Below are positions 26,008-35,012 of a DNA stretch of 64,000 bases, piece after piece; the stretch's first letter is position 1; the number at the start of each line of letters is the position of its first letter. The notes below the pieces were generated by a model, which worked only from the letters and a program-made list of their open reading frames with translations, did no database searches and had not been told where the DNA came from. The position numbers and the translations under genes were made by a program. The stretch comes from Lutibacter sp. (GTDB lineage Bacteria > Bacteroidota > Bacteroidia > Flavobacteriales > Flavobacteriaceae), in the NCBI RefSeq assembly GCF_016342705.1, contig NZ_JAEINV010000002.1:186001-250000 (forward strand), written 5' to 3'.

Positions 26008-27061
26008 ATGCCCTTTTGTTTCTTAAAGAATAATACAGAAATAACAAACTCATAAAAAACAACAAGCCTACCAATTGGTGACTAACACCATAAAACAGCG
26101 GTATCTTACCTTTTACATTCATAACAGTTAAAATTCCTAAAGTTACCTGCACTAACACAAGAACAACTGTTAAATTCAACCATTTTTTTGATGCTTTTTC
26201 AACTTTTTTATGTAACTTAAAAAACATAAAAAACACACAGATTACTAATATATAAGCCAACATTCTATGTGTAAATTGTATAAGCGCCGGAGCAAATAAA
26301 TAACTATCATAATTAATCATATTACCCCAATTCCAATGTTCACCATCCAATAAAACACTTGGAATAAATTCTCCATTCATACTTGGCCAAGTAGGGTAAT
26401 AAAGCCCTGCTCTCATTCCAGAAATAATTCCAGCAATTACTAATTGAAAAAAAGTTAAAATTAATACCCAAAGAACTATTTTTTTTGATTTTACTTTTTT
26501 CAAACTTTTAAACGCATACACATCGGCCAAAGTTTTAACCATTGCTGCAATAACCAAAACAGCAAATATGAAATGAATAGTGAGCTTATAAGCATTCACC
26601 CAAGGCCGATCTACTAAACCACTTTTTACCATTATCCAACCTGCTGATGCAGTTAGTATAGTTAACAAAACCACCAATCCAAGTCGTTTTATTAAATAAG
26701 AGTCTATTTTTTTTGTGAAAACAAAAATTAAAAACGGGATTAAAAATATAAATCCTAATGCTCTCACCCAAAATCGATGAAAATACTCCCAGAAATATAT
26801 AAATTTAAATTCTTGAATGGTAAATGTTGAATTTATTTTATGAAACTGAGGTGTTTCTTTATATAATTCAAATTCTTGAACCCATTCTGTTTCATTTAAC
26901 GGCGGAACAACCCCAGTAATTACATCCCATTTTGTTATGGACAATCCAGAGCCTGTTAACCTAGTTATACCTCCTAATATTACTTGGCCAATTAACATTA
27001 TTAATCCAATCAATAGCCAAGCTCTAATTATTTTTGAATATTTGTACGTTTTGTATTTCAT
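26006..27061 (-). CDS. ctaA: Heme A synthase (COX15/CtaA)
   Basis: 351 residues with about eight membrane helices. CtaA oxidises heme O to heme A for cytochrome oxidases. Visible features are ILGGITRLTGSGLSITKWDVI near the N-terminus, YFWEYFHRFWVRALGF with heme-ligand His, and later HFIFAVLVIAA, QFTHRMLAYILV and GVSHQLVGLLFF. The ATG at 27061 forms an ATGA overlap with the gldD stop and is preferred to a GTG nine bases upstream. Confidence 0.94.
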   Translation of the reverse strand: MKYKTYKYSKIIRAWLLIGLIMLIGQVILGGITRLTGSGLSITKWDVITGVVPPLNETEWVQEFELYKETPQFHKINSTFTIQEFKFIYFWEYFHRFWVRALGFIFLIPFLIFVFTKKIDSYLIKRLGLVVLLTILTASAGWIMVKSGLVDRPWVNAYKLTIHFIFAVLVIAAMVKTLADVYAFKSLKKVKSKKIVLWVLILTFFQLVIAGIISGMRAGLYYPTWPSMNGEFIPSVLLDGEHWNWGNMINYDSYLFAPALIQFTHRMLAYILVICVFFMFFKLHKKVEKASKKWLNLTVVLVLVQVTLGILTVMNVKGKIPLFYGVSHQLVGLLFFMSLLFLYYSLRNKRA

Positions 27062-27612
27062 TTTTTCCACTCTATTGTTTCAACTAAATGAATTATATCT
27101 TTCTCAATATATTTTACTGCAGGCAATATAGAATCATAGTTTGGTTTCACGTAAAAATATAGCGCACCTGCTAACACATTATTTACGCTATCTGTAACTC
27201 TAAATTGAATATTAGTTGCAACATCTCCTTCCACTGAATACATTTTTCCATACACTTTTTTATCAAAATTTTCATAAGGAATTGCGTTAATTGCATCTGC
27301 TTTTACGGTATGCTTAAAAGTTAGTTTTTCTACCTCTGCAAGTATTTCATTTATGTTGTTATCCACCTTTCTGTAGGTAATATGAATTGTTGCTTTTAAA
27401 TGAGGGTACTCAATAGTTAACCAACAATTATCTTTTACATGTGTAGTTGCTAAATTTGAAATTTCAAAAGAATAAGGGCAATTAAAATTATGTTTAACAT
27501 ATGTTGGCTCAGGATATTTTAGTGTTAAATAAGGTTTTGGTTTCGGAATAGTTTCGTTGCCACAAGACTGCATAACCATAATTATTAAAAACAAAACAAT
27601 ATTTTTTTTCAT
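27058..27612 (-). CDS. gldD: Gliding motility lipoprotein GldD
   Basis: 184 residues with a lipoprotein signal (MVMQSCGNE). Family features are YLTLKYPEPTY, NCPYSFEIS, WLTIEYPHLKATIHITYR and NIQFRVTDSVNNVLAGALYF. GldD is one of the core Gld proteins needed for gliding and type IX secretion in Flavobacterium. It is followed directly by ctaA and preceded, six bases away, by gldE, the conserved order. Confidence 0.94.
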   Translation of the reverse strand: MKKNIVLFLIIMVMQSCGNETIPKPKPYLTLKYPEPTYVKHNFNCPYSFEISNLATTHVKDNCWLTIEYPHLKATIHITYRKVDNNINEILAEVEKLTFKHTVKADAINAIPYENFDKKVYGKMYSVEGDVATNIQFRVTDSVNNVLAGALYFYVKPNYDSILPAVKYIEKDIIHLVETIEWKK

Positions 27613-27618
27613 ACCAAA

Positions 27619-28929
27619 TTAAGCGTCTCTTTTAATAGTTACTTTCACTTGTTTAATTCTTTTTTTATCCATTAATTCAATTTTAAATGAATAATTATTG
27701 AATTTTATTATTTGATTTTTTCTTGGGAATTTTCCATAAATTTCTAAAATAAAACCAGCAATTGTTTCCGCCTCTCCTCTTTCCTCTTCAAACATCTCAG
27801 AATCATCAGACTCAATAACTTTATAAAAATCTTTTAAGTTTGTTTTGCCCTCAAACAAAAACGTGTTTTCATTTATTTTAGTGTAAAATAAATCATCATC
27901 ATCATATTCATCATTTATATCTCCAACAATTTCTTCAATAACATCTTCTAAAGTAATAATACCGCTTGTACCACCATATTCATCTACCACAATTGCTAAA
28001 TGGCTTTTCATTTCCTGAAACTCATTCAATAAATCGTCTAACTTTTTATTTTCTGGAATAAAATAAGGTTCCCTAATTAACTTTTGCCAATTAAAGTTTT
28101 TCTTATTTAAATGTGGTAATAAATCTTTTGCATATAAAACCCCAATAATATCATCCATATTTTCACCATAAACAGGGTTTCTTGAAAATCCTTTTGAAAC
28201 AATTTTTGAAATTACATCTTCATATTCTTCATCACGTGCAATAGCAAAAATATCCATTCTTGGAGTCATAATCTGACTTGTTTCTGTGTTTCCAAAATTT
28301 ACAATGCCTTGTAATATTTTGTGTTCATCTTTTGAAGTAGCATCATTTGAAGTAATTTCTAATGCCTGAGATAATTTTTCAACAGATAAATTTGATTGTT
28401 TTTTACGTAATTTATTTTCAATAATATTAGTTAAGTTTAATAATGGAATGCTTATAAATGAAAGTAACACATTTAATATTTTCACTGGAATTACCATAAA
28501 AATTGCAAATTTTAAAGAATTACGGGTTGCATAAATTTTTGGTAAAACTTCGCCAAATAACAATATTAAAAAAGTTACAAGAACAACTTCAATTAAAAAT
28601 TTAATAATTTCTGAACTAATTTTAGTAAAAACACTTTCGCCTATATAGGCAAATATTAATACAATTAAAATATTAATAAAATTATTTGAAATAAGAATAG
28701 TAGCTAATAGTTTTTTAGGATTTTCTAATAGTTGAGCTACCATTTTTTTACTACTAGAATTAGAATCTGCAGCTTCATTTAATGTAGTTCTAGATAATGA
28801 GAAAAATGCAACTTCAGCACCTGATATTAATGCCGATAATGTTAACAATAAAAACAAAGCAACAACTCCTAGTGTTAACCAAATGTTTGGGTTTTGCATT
28901 AAAAATAGAAACGTGGGTTCTGGGTCCAA
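27619..28929 (-). CDS. gldE: Gliding motility-associated membrane protein GldE (CNNM/CBS/CorC-HlyC family)
   Basis: 436 residues. An N-terminal DUF21 membrane domain (four helices, LSALISGAEVAFFSLSR) is followed by a CBS pair (MTPRMDIFAIARDEEYEDV, HLAIVVDEYGGTSGIITLED) and a C-terminal CorC/HlyC transporter-associated domain. Homologues affect Mg/Co transport, and GldE supports GldD. The TTG at 28929 gives an MDPEP start that I recall as conserved in gldE; ATG at 28899 is the alternative. Confidence 0.93.
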   Translation of the reverse strand: MDPEPTFLFLMQNPNIWLTLGVVALFLLLTLSALISGAEVAFFSLSRTTLNEAADSNSSSKKMVAQLLENPKKLLATILISNNFINILIVLIFAYIGESVFTKISSEIIKFLIEVVLVTFLILLFGEVLPKIYATRNSLKFAIFMVIPVKILNVLLSFISIPLLNLTNIIENKLRKKQSNLSVEKLSQALEITSNDATSKDEHKILQGIVNFGNTETSQIMTPRMDIFAIARDEEYEDVISKIVSKGFSRNPVYGENMDDIIGVLYAKDLLPHLNKKNFNWQKLIREPYFIPENKKLDDLLNEFQEMKSHLAIVVDEYGGTSGIITLEDVIEEIVGDINDEYDDDDLFYTKINENTFLFEGKTNLKDFYKVIESDDSEMFEEERGEAETIAGFILEIYGKFPRKNQIIKFNNYSFKIELMDKKRIKQVKVTIKRDA

Positions 28930-28952
28930 ATTATTTAAAAATTAAATTAAAC

Positions 28953-29393
28953 TTAGAAAGGCAAATCATCATCTTCAACATTAGAATCAACTTGTTCAGG
29001 CTTGTTTGCTGCTGAAATTTTAGATGCTTCCTGATGTGGGGGAGCATTTAAATCATTTTTTGTTGTTAAAAACGTCATATCTACCACATGAATTTCAGTT
29101 GAATATCTTTTTACACCATCTTCGCCTTCCCATTGACGAGATTTTATTCTTCCTTCAACATATACTTTATCACCTTTACTAAGGTATTTTTCACAAATTT
29201 CGGCCAATTTATTTCTAACTACAATATTATGCCATTCTGTTGTGGTAACTTTTTCTCCAGTTTGCTTATTCGTATAGGTTTCATTTGTTGCTATTGGAAA
29301 ACGGCCAATTGAATTTCCACCTTCAAAATAATGCATTTTAACCTCATCACCAAGGTGACCAATAAGTATTACTTTATTTACAGTTCCTGCCAT
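28953..29393 (-). CDS. ssb: Single-stranded DNA-binding protein
   Basis: 146 residues. The OB-fold starts MAGTVNKVILIGHLGDEVKM and includes TEWHNIVVRNKLAEICEKYL and YVEGRIKSRQWEG. A short linker leads to the acidic tip DDDLPF that recruits repair proteins. A TACTTTTG -7 element (29425-29418) precedes it, so it can be transcribed apart from mutY. Confidence 0.96.
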   Translation of the reverse strand: MAGTVNKVILIGHLGDEVKMHYFEGGNSIGRFPIATNETYTNKQTGEKVTTTEWHNIVVRNKLAEICEKYLSKGDKVYVEGRIKSRQWEGEDGVKRYSTEIHVVDMTFLTTKNDLNAPPHQEASKISAANKPEQVDSNVEDDDLPF

Positions 29394-29417
29394 TTTAAGT
29401 AGATTTTCAGTGAATTA

Positions 29418-29425
29418 CAAAAGTA
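29418..29425 (-). promoter_or_regulatory. -7 promoter element for ssb
   Basis: TACTTTTG on the minus strand, a full TAnnTTTG match 24 bases before the ssb ATG, in the short gap after mutY. No -33 is visible. Confidence 0.45.
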
Positions 29426-29434
29426 CTAAAAATT

Positions 29435-30475
29435 TTAGTTGCTTTTATATTCATTTAAAAAATTGTCAATAAGTATTGGCACTGGAAAACGCTCAATTTC
29501 ATCCCAATTAAACGAAAATTTCACTGAACTAGGCACGCTAATAATCCAAAATTTTGTAAAAATATGCTGATGCGATAACTTATGAACAACCATTGTTTGA
29601 TTAAACAACTTTACAGATACGTTTAACTCTCCAAATAGTTCATTAAATTTATTATGTTCAATTAATTGGTTAATAGCTATCTCTTGTTTGCTTTCTAACA
29701 AGGGGAATTGGTACAAATTTACCCAAATTCCCTGTGTTCTCTTTTCAATTATTGTTTTATTATCAGAAGATTGTACCACTAAATAATTAAAATATCTGTT
29801 TTTAACTTTCAGTTTTTTTTCTTTAACAGGAAGTGCCTTTATTAAATTTTTAGCCAGTGAAATACAACTACTATTTAACGGACAAACCTCACAGTCTGGA
29901 TTTTGAGGCTTACACATCCTAGCTCCAAACTCCATAACAGCCTGATTGTGAGTGCCAGAAATTGAAGTATTTAATAACTTTTGAGCCAATAATTTAAACT
30001 CCTTAATTCCTTTTGTACTATTAATAGGTGTATTAATTCCAAAATAACGAGCTAATACTCTATAAACATTTCCATCTACAACAGCAGTGGGTTCATTATA
30101 ACAAATAGAAGCAATTGCTGAAGCAGTATAATCTCCAACTCCTTTTAACTTTAAAATACCATTATATGTTGCCGGAAAATCACCGCCAAAATCATTCACA
30201 ATACTTTTTGCAGAAAAATGCAAATTTCTAGCACGTGAATAATATCCCAAACCTTGCCATAATTTTAATACCTCTTCTTCAGATGCTTTTGCCAAATGAA
30301 AAACTGTTGGAAAATGTTCCATAAATTTCAAAAAATAGGCCATTCCTTGGTCAACTCTCGTTTGTTGAAGAATAATTTCTGACAGCCAAATTATATAAGG
30401 GTCGTTAGTTTTTCTCCAGGGTAAATCTCTTTTATTTTGTAAATACCACTGTACTAATGTATTAGAAAATTTCAT
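29435..30475 (-). CDS. mutY: A/G-specific adenine glycosylase MutY
   Basis: 346 residues. MutY removes adenine mispaired with 8-oxoguanine. It shows the catalytic Glu in LSEIILQQTRVDQG, the helix-hairpin-helix LKGVGDYTASAIAS with catalytic Asp in VVDGNVYRVLARYFG, the [4Fe-4S] loop CKPQNPDCEVCPLNSSC and a C-terminal NUDIX-like recognition domain (WVNLYQFPL). Its place upstream of ssb-gldE and divergent from HU is the Flavobacteriia arrangement. Confidence 0.96.
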   Translation of the reverse strand: MKFSNTLVQWYLQNKRDLPWRKTNDPYIIWLSEIILQQTRVDQGMAYFLKFMEHFPTVFHLAKASEEEVLKLWQGLGYYSRARNLHFSAKSIVNDFGGDFPATYNGILKLKGVGDYTASAIASICYNEPTAVVDGNVYRVLARYFGINTPINSTKGIKEFKLLAQKLLNTSISGTHNQAVMEFGARMCKPQNPDCEVCPLNSSCISLAKNLIKALPVKEKKLKVKNRYFNYLVVQSSDNKTIIEKRTQGIWVNLYQFPLLESKQEIAINQLIEHNKFNELFGELNVSVKLFNQTMVVHKLSHQHIFTKFWIISVPSSVKFSFNWDEIERFPVPILIDNFLNEYKSN

Positions 30476-30537
30476 TGCTTTTTATATAAAACACAATAAT
30501 ACATGATTTAATCAATTAAATTTTAATGAATTAACTT

Positions 30538-30567
30538 TTTGATTTTGATTAATATATCATATATTTG
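30538..30567 (+). promoter_or_regulatory. HU gene promoter with -33 and -7 elements
   Basis: TTTG (30538-30541), 18 bases, TATATTTG (30560-30567): a near-ideal Bacteroidota promoter 40 bases upstream of the HU start. It rules out the longer upstream reading frame as coding. Confidence 0.75.
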
Positions 30568-30607
30568 CCGTCTTAAATTTATAATAAACTATATAACAAT
30601 AATAAAA

Positions 30608-30898
30608 ATGACGAAAGCAGAGATCGTATCAAATATCTCAGATAAATCTGGGATAGAAAAAACAGATGTTTTAGCAACTGTTGAAGCGTTTATGGAAGAG
30701 GTAAAAAACTCCTTAGAAAAAGGTGACAATGTATACTTAAGAGGATTTGGGAGTTTTATAATTAAAACTAGAGCCGAAAAAACTGGAAGAAACATTTCAA
30801 AAAACACTACTATTAAAATTCCTGCTCACAACATTCCATCGTTTAAGCCTGCAAAAGTATTTGTAGAAGGCGTTAAAAACAAAGTAACTGTTGCATAA
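30608..30898 (+). CDS. HU/IHF-family DNA-binding protein
   Basis: 96 residues from ATG 30608, which follows the promoter; an in-frame ATG at 30539 lies inside it. The sequence MTKAEIVSNISDKSGIEKT, VYLRGFGSFIIKTRAEKTGRN and IPAHNIPSFKPAK is a standard HU/IHF monomer that bends DNA as a dimer. The PAHNIPSFKPAK arm-base motif resembles IHF more than HU. A tiny basic protein gene follows 37 bases later, before the shared terminator. Confidence 0.94.
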   Translation: MTKAEIVSNISDKSGIEKTDVLATVEAFMEEVKNSLEKGDNVYLRGFGSFIIKTRAEKTGRNISKNTTIKIPAHNIPSFKPAKVFVEGVKNKVTVA

Positions 30899-30935
30899 GC
30901 AAAAACAAATTATTAACAAAAAATAACATTTTATT

Positions 30936-31028
30936 ATGCCAAGTGGTAAAAAAAGAAAGAGATCAAAGATCTCTACGCATAAACGCAAGAAAAGAGCAAG
31001 AGCAAATAGACATAAAAAGAAAAAGTAA
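30936..31028 (+). CDS. 30-residue highly basic protein (candidate small ribosome-associated protein)
   Basis: An ATG-to-TAA frame of 30 codons encodes MPSGKKRKRSKISTHKRKKR followed by ARANRHKKKK. Two thirds of the residues are Lys, Arg or His. It lies between the HU gene and rng, and its stop codon is part of the terminator hairpin. I recall similar tiny basic proteins at this locus in other Bacteroidota but cannot confirm their name. Composition suggests RNA or ribosome binding, comparable in style to small ribosomal proteins such as THX or bL36. It is too small for standard gene finders. Confidence 0.75.
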   Translation: MPSGKKRKRSKISTHKRKKRARANRHKKKK

Positions 31029-31049
31029 GCTTTGCTTACTTTTTTTCTT
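31022..31049 (+). terminator. Intrinsic terminator after the HU / basic-protein unit
   Basis: Stem AAAGTAAGC-TTT-GCTTACTTT (31022-31042) followed by further T residues. The left arm overlaps the TAA stop of the 30-residue gene. Confidence 0.85.
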
Positions 31050-31072
31050 TACGTATTAAGTTCATTGAAATA

Positions 31073-31155
31073 AATATTTGCATTTATAAATTGCAAATAT
31101 TGTTGGGTAAATTCCTGCAAAAACATAGTATAAATCGTGCAACTATTTATAGTTG
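31073..31155. promoter_or_regulatory. Two inverted repeats upstream of rng
   Basis: First, 10-bp perfect arms AATATTTGCA (31073-31082) and TGCAAATATT (31092-31101) around a 9-base centre. Second, a 16-bp perfect dyad CAACTATTTATAGTTG (31140-31155), 20 bases before the GTG start of rng. No T-run follows either, so they look like operators or leader hairpins rather than terminators. Confidence 0.5.
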
Positions 31156-31174
31156 TGCATAAAAACAATTCAGA

Positions 31175-32728
31175 GTGAAAACAGAATTAATTATTAGATC
31201 AAATTCCTCTGATATTGATTTTGCCTTATTAAAAGACGGCAAATTAACTGCATTAAATAATGAAACCAATGATAATAAATTTTCTGTTGGTGATATTTTT
31301 TTAGCTAAAATTGGAAAAGTACTATCTGGCTTAAACGCATCATTTGTTGATGTTGGTTATGAAAAAGATGGTTTTTTACATTATCAAGATTTAGGAGCGC
31401 AGTTAAAGTCTTTAAATAAATTTATAAAAGGTGTTAGCACAGGTAAAATTAAAGATTACACTTTAAAAAATTTTCAACTAGAAAAAGACATTGATAAAAA
31501 TGGAAGTATAGTTGATGTATTAAAATCAGGTCAAAATTCATTAGTACAAATTGTAAAAGAACCTATATCTACAAAAGGTCCACGATTGAGTTCAGAAATC
31601 TCAATTGCTGGTAGATATTTAGTTTTAGTTCCTTTTTCAGACAGAGTGTCCGTATCTCAAAAAATTATGGATCCTTTAGAAAAAGAGCGGCTGAAAAGAC
31701 TCATTAAAAGTATTAAACCGAAAGGCTTTGGAGTTATTGTGAGAACAGTAGCTGAAAATAAAAAAGTTGCAGAACTTGATAAAGATTTGCAAAACTCTTT
31801 AGAGCGCTGGGTTGTAATGTGTAAAAAGTTTAGAACTTTAAAAACACAAGATACACCTACCAAAGTTTTAAGTGAATTAAACAGAGCTTCTTCTATTTTA
31901 AGAGATTTGTTTAATGATTCTTTTACAAGCATAGTAACTAATGATGAAGTACTGTTCTTAGAAATTAAAGAATACTTACAAGAAATTGCTCCAGATAAGG
32001 AGTCTATTGTAAGTTTGTATAAATCGCAACTTCCTATATTTGAAAAATATGGAATTGAACGTCAAATAAAAACATCTTTTGGCCGTACTGTTTCTATGAG
32101 TAAAGGAGCTTATTTAGTTATTGAACACACCGAAGCTTTACACGTTATTGATGTAAATAGTGGTAACCGATCTAACAAAGCTTCCTCTCAAGCAGATACT
32201 GCACTTGAAGTTAATTTAATTGCTGCATCAGAAATTGCAAGGCAATTACAATTAAGAGATATGGGCGGAATTATAGTTGTTGATTTTATTGATATGCATA
32301 CTGCTGAACATAGACAAAAACTATATGACTATTTAAAAGCTGAAATGGATTTTGATAGAACAAAACATAAAATATTACCACCAAGCAAATTTGGCTTGGT
32401 ACAAATTACAAGACAAAGAGTTCGACCTGAACTTGTTATTAAAACACAAGAATCTGACCCAAGTGGTGGTTCTGAAGAAGTTGAAGCCCCTATTGTTATA
32501 ATTGACAAAATTGGCGAAGAGCTTGAAAAACTAATAAATTTAAATAAACACAAAAAGATATCATTAAATGTACATCCTTTTATTGCTGCTTATTTAACAA
32601 AAGGTTTTCCATCAATTCAACACAGATGGTTTACAAAATACAAAAAGTGGATTAAAATTTTACCAAGAGATGCTTACCAATATTTAACATATAATTTTAC
32701 CAATAAAGAAGGTGAAATTATTGAATAA
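31175..32728 (+). CDS. rng: Ribonuclease G/E family endoribonuclease
   Basis: 517 residues from a GTG start (no ATG is available before the conserved KTELIIRSNSSDIDFALL). It contains the S1-like domain (GDIFLAKIGKVLSGLNASFVDVGYEKDGFLH), the catalytic core HVIDVNSGNRSNK with metal-binding Asp, and GGIIVVDFIDM. RNase G/E processes rRNA precursors and initiates mRNA decay. Length fits RNase G without the RNase E scaffold tail. Two inverted repeats lie upstream, and it is followed by a GNRA-loop terminator. Confidence 0.95.
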   Translation: MKTELIIRSNSSDIDFALLKDGKLTALNNETNDNKFSVGDIFLAKIGKVLSGLNASFVDVGYEKDGFLHYQDLGAQLKSLNKFIKGVSTGKIKDYTLKNFQLEKDIDKNGSIVDVLKSGQNSLVQIVKEPISTKGPRLSSEISIAGRYLVLVPFSDRVSVSQKIMDPLEKERLKRLIKSIKPKGFGVIVRTVAENKKVAELDKDLQNSLERWVVMCKKFRTLKTQDTPTKVLSELNRASSILRDLFNDSFTSIVTNDEVLFLEIKEYLQEIAPDKESIVSLYKSQLPIFEKYGIERQIKTSFGRTVSMSKGAYLVIEHTEALHVIDVNSGNRSNKASSQADTALEVNLIAASEIARQLQLRDMGGIIVVDFIDMHTAEHRQKLYDYLKAEMDFDRTKHKILPPSKFGLVQITRQRVRPELVIKTQESDPSGGSEEVEAPIVIIDKIGEELEKLINLNKHKKISLNVHPFIAAYLTKGFPSIQHRWFTKYKKWIKILPRDAYQYLTYNFTNKEGEIIE

Positions 32729-32745
32729 GGTAATTCACAATATCT

Positions 32746-32772
32746 ATAAAGTCCTGCGAAAGCAGGGCTTTT
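32746..32772 (+). terminator. Intrinsic terminator after rng
   Basis: Stem AGTCCTGC-GAAA-GCAGGGCT (32750-32769) with a GAAA tetraloop and one G-U pair, followed by a run of T that reaches the stop of the convergent patatin gene. Confidence 0.88.
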
Positions 32773-32774
32773 TT

Positions 32775-35012
32775 TTAAAACCAATACCCAACATTAAAAT
32801 ACCAAAATTTTTCTTTAGTATCTGGAGACCAGGCATAATTAATTTCTATTGGCCCTAAAAAAGTATCAATACCATAACCAACCATATATCCGGATTTAGT
32901 ATTTTCAAAAATCTTTCCTTCATTAAATAAATCATTCTCTACCCTAGCATAATTAGCTGTTAATGAAAAATAGTTTTTAGGTAAAAACTCAAAACGAGTT
33001 GTTAAAGCCGATTTTAAAAAAGCATTTTCATTTAAGGCTGCCATATCATATCCACTAAATGGTATTAAATTATTTATAAAATTTTCTCCATAACCACCAA
33101 TATTATAATCAAGTGCTCTATTTTCATTAATTCCAAAGGTTATACCTGCATCAGATTTAAAATGGAGTGTTAATCTATTAAAAAAAGTATATGCAATTCC
33201 TATTTTACCTTTTAATTGAGAAAAGCTAGAAAATGGATCATGTGTTGATTCAAAATCATTTTCAAAGTTAGAAGATGCTAAATACCATCTAAAATCTACA
33301 TCTAAATAAACTCCTTTTTTCTGAAAATATTTTTTATCATAAGTATCTAACTTTATATAAGAAATTACGTTAAAATAATTAGACTTATCAAAATAGCCTC
33401 TTTTCTTTTTGTTAACTAAATCATTAATTTCTAAGGAAGAAATTGTTTCAGTAAACACTTTTAATTTTTTATGTTCTAACCCAGCTCCTAGCGCAAATTT
33501 TCTACTAAATACAGTTTGAATATAAGCTTGATTTGTAAAATCTTCATACACTAAATTAATTTTATTTACATTAGCTTCATCATATCTCACATTAGAATTA
33601 AAGCTATTATATCTTGATCTAAATCCAAAACTTGTATAAAAACCATTGTCAATAAAATAATTAAAATTATATCTAATATTGTCTCCTAATATTAAATCAG
33701 TTGATGTTACATCATTCTTATTAAATAAATGTTTAGAGGTTACGTTTAACAAAATTCCCGTTTTATATAAATCATCAAAATGAACCCCTAATTGCAAATA
33801 ATTGGAAACTCTATTTTCCTTTATTTTAAATTTAACAATACCTCCACTTTCATCCTTTATCAGTTTATATTGAATGTTTTCAAAATTTCCTGTTGCGGAA
33901 AGGTTATTTACACCTTCAATTAAATTAGAATAGCTAATGGTATCTTGTTTTTTTAAATTAAGTTTCCCAAGAATATAGGCGCGTGTATAATTTTCATTTC
34001 CCTCAATTTCAATATTTTCAACGTGTATTTTTTGAATTTGATTTGTATTTACATGTTGCCTAGGTTTTGCCACTTGATTTTGAGCAATTTTAACTAGTTG
34101 ATCTATTTTTTCTCTTGAAGCTCTATCACCTTCAGCCATAATTTCATTCACTTTATCAAATGAAATTACGTTGAAATCTTTCATATTTGGTTTAATTAAC
34201 AAATCAACTTTTTCATGTTTATATTCCAATGTTTTGTACATTTGAAAACCTACTATTTGATTTAGAATTTTAACCGCTGAGTTTAAATCTTTTTTACTCT
34301 CCAATCCACTTTGAATATCAACTCCAATAATTACATCGGCTCCCATATCTAGCACTTCATTAACTGGAAAATTATTCACAATACCACCATCTGTTAACAA
34401 CATTCCATCTATTTCAACTGGTGCCAATAATGTTGGAAATGAACCACTTGCTTTCACAGCTTCTGGCAAAAAGCCTTTATCTAAAATAACTTGCGTACCC
34501 GTTTCTAAATTAGTTGCAATGCATACAAATGGAATTGGAAGTTTACTGAAATCGTTAATATGATCTACGTGTTGCAATAACTGAGTTAATAAATTTAGCA
34601 CATTTTGACCTTCGGAAATTGCTGTTGGAATCCCTACTTTTTTTGATTTTATAGGTAAAGTTAAAGCGTATTTTTCTCCACTTTCTTTTTCGTAAAAGGG
34701 CTTTGCTTTTCGTGGTAATTCGTCTCTTAATATTTTATCGAAATTAATAGATTTCAATATAGAATCTAGTTGTGAGGCCGTATAACCTGATGCATATAAA
34801 GCACCAACAATTGCACCCATACTTGTTCCGCCAATATAATCAACACGAACTCCCGTTTCTTCCAATACTTTTAACACAGCAACATGTGCAAATCCTTTTG
34901 CGCCACCGCCACTTAAAACTAGTCCGACTTTTAGATCTTTTTTCTCAGAAACTTCTTGTGAAATTCCTAAAAAAAATGACAACATAAAAGCAATTAATAA
35001 TACGTTTTTCAC
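32775..35012 (-). CDS. Patatin-like phospholipase fused to POTRA and outer-membrane barrel
   Basis: 745 residues. After a signal peptide, residues about 25-300 are a patatin domain with oxyanion loop SGGGAKGFAH, nucleophile elbow GGTSMGAIVGALYASG and catalytic Asp in DGGIVNNFPVNE. Residues about 320-390 form a POTRA-like segment (VENIEIEGNENYTRAYIL), and the rest is a Bam/TamA-type 16-strand barrel ending in YWF. The fusion resembles type Vd autotransporters such as PlpD. The GTG start overlaps the uvrC stop as GTGA, so translation is probably coupled. Confidence 0.9.
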   Translation of the reverse strand: MKNVLLIAFMLSFFLGISQEVSEKKDLKVGLVLSGGGAKGFAHVAVLKVLEETGVRVDYIGGTSMGAIVGALYASGYTASQLDSILKSINFDKILRDELPRKAKPFYEKESGEKYALTLPIKSKKVGIPTAISEGQNVLNLLTQLLQHVDHINDFSKLPIPFVCIATNLETGTQVILDKGFLPEAVKASGSFPTLLAPVEIDGMLLTDGGIVNNFPVNEVLDMGADVIIGVDIQSGLESKKDLNSAVKILNQIVGFQMYKTLEYKHEKVDLLIKPNMKDFNVISFDKVNEIMAEGDRASREKIDQLVKIAQNQVAKPRQHVNTNQIQKIHVENIEIEGNENYTRAYILGKLNLKKQDTISYSNLIEGVNNLSATGNFENIQYKLIKDESGGIVKFKIKENRVSNYLQLGVHFDDLYKTGILLNVTSKHLFNKNDVTSTDLILGDNIRYNFNYFIDNGFYTSFGFRSRYNSFNSNVRYDEANVNKINLVYEDFTNQAYIQTVFSRKFALGAGLEHKKLKVFTETISSLEINDLVNKKKRGYFDKSNYFNVISYIKLDTYDKKYFQKKGVYLDVDFRWYLASSNFENDFESTHDPFSSFSQLKGKIGIAYTFFNRLTLHFKSDAGITFGINENRALDYNIGGYGENFINNLIPFSGYDMAALNENAFLKSALTTRFEFLPKNYFSLTANYARVENDLFNEGKIFENTKSGYMVGYGIDTFLGPIEINYAWSPDTKEKFWYFNVGYWF

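Noticed and set aside
30539-30607. N-terminal extension of the HU protein from ATG 30539
   Set aside because: It covers a near-ideal -33/-7 promoter, and HU proteins start at the MTKAEIV position.
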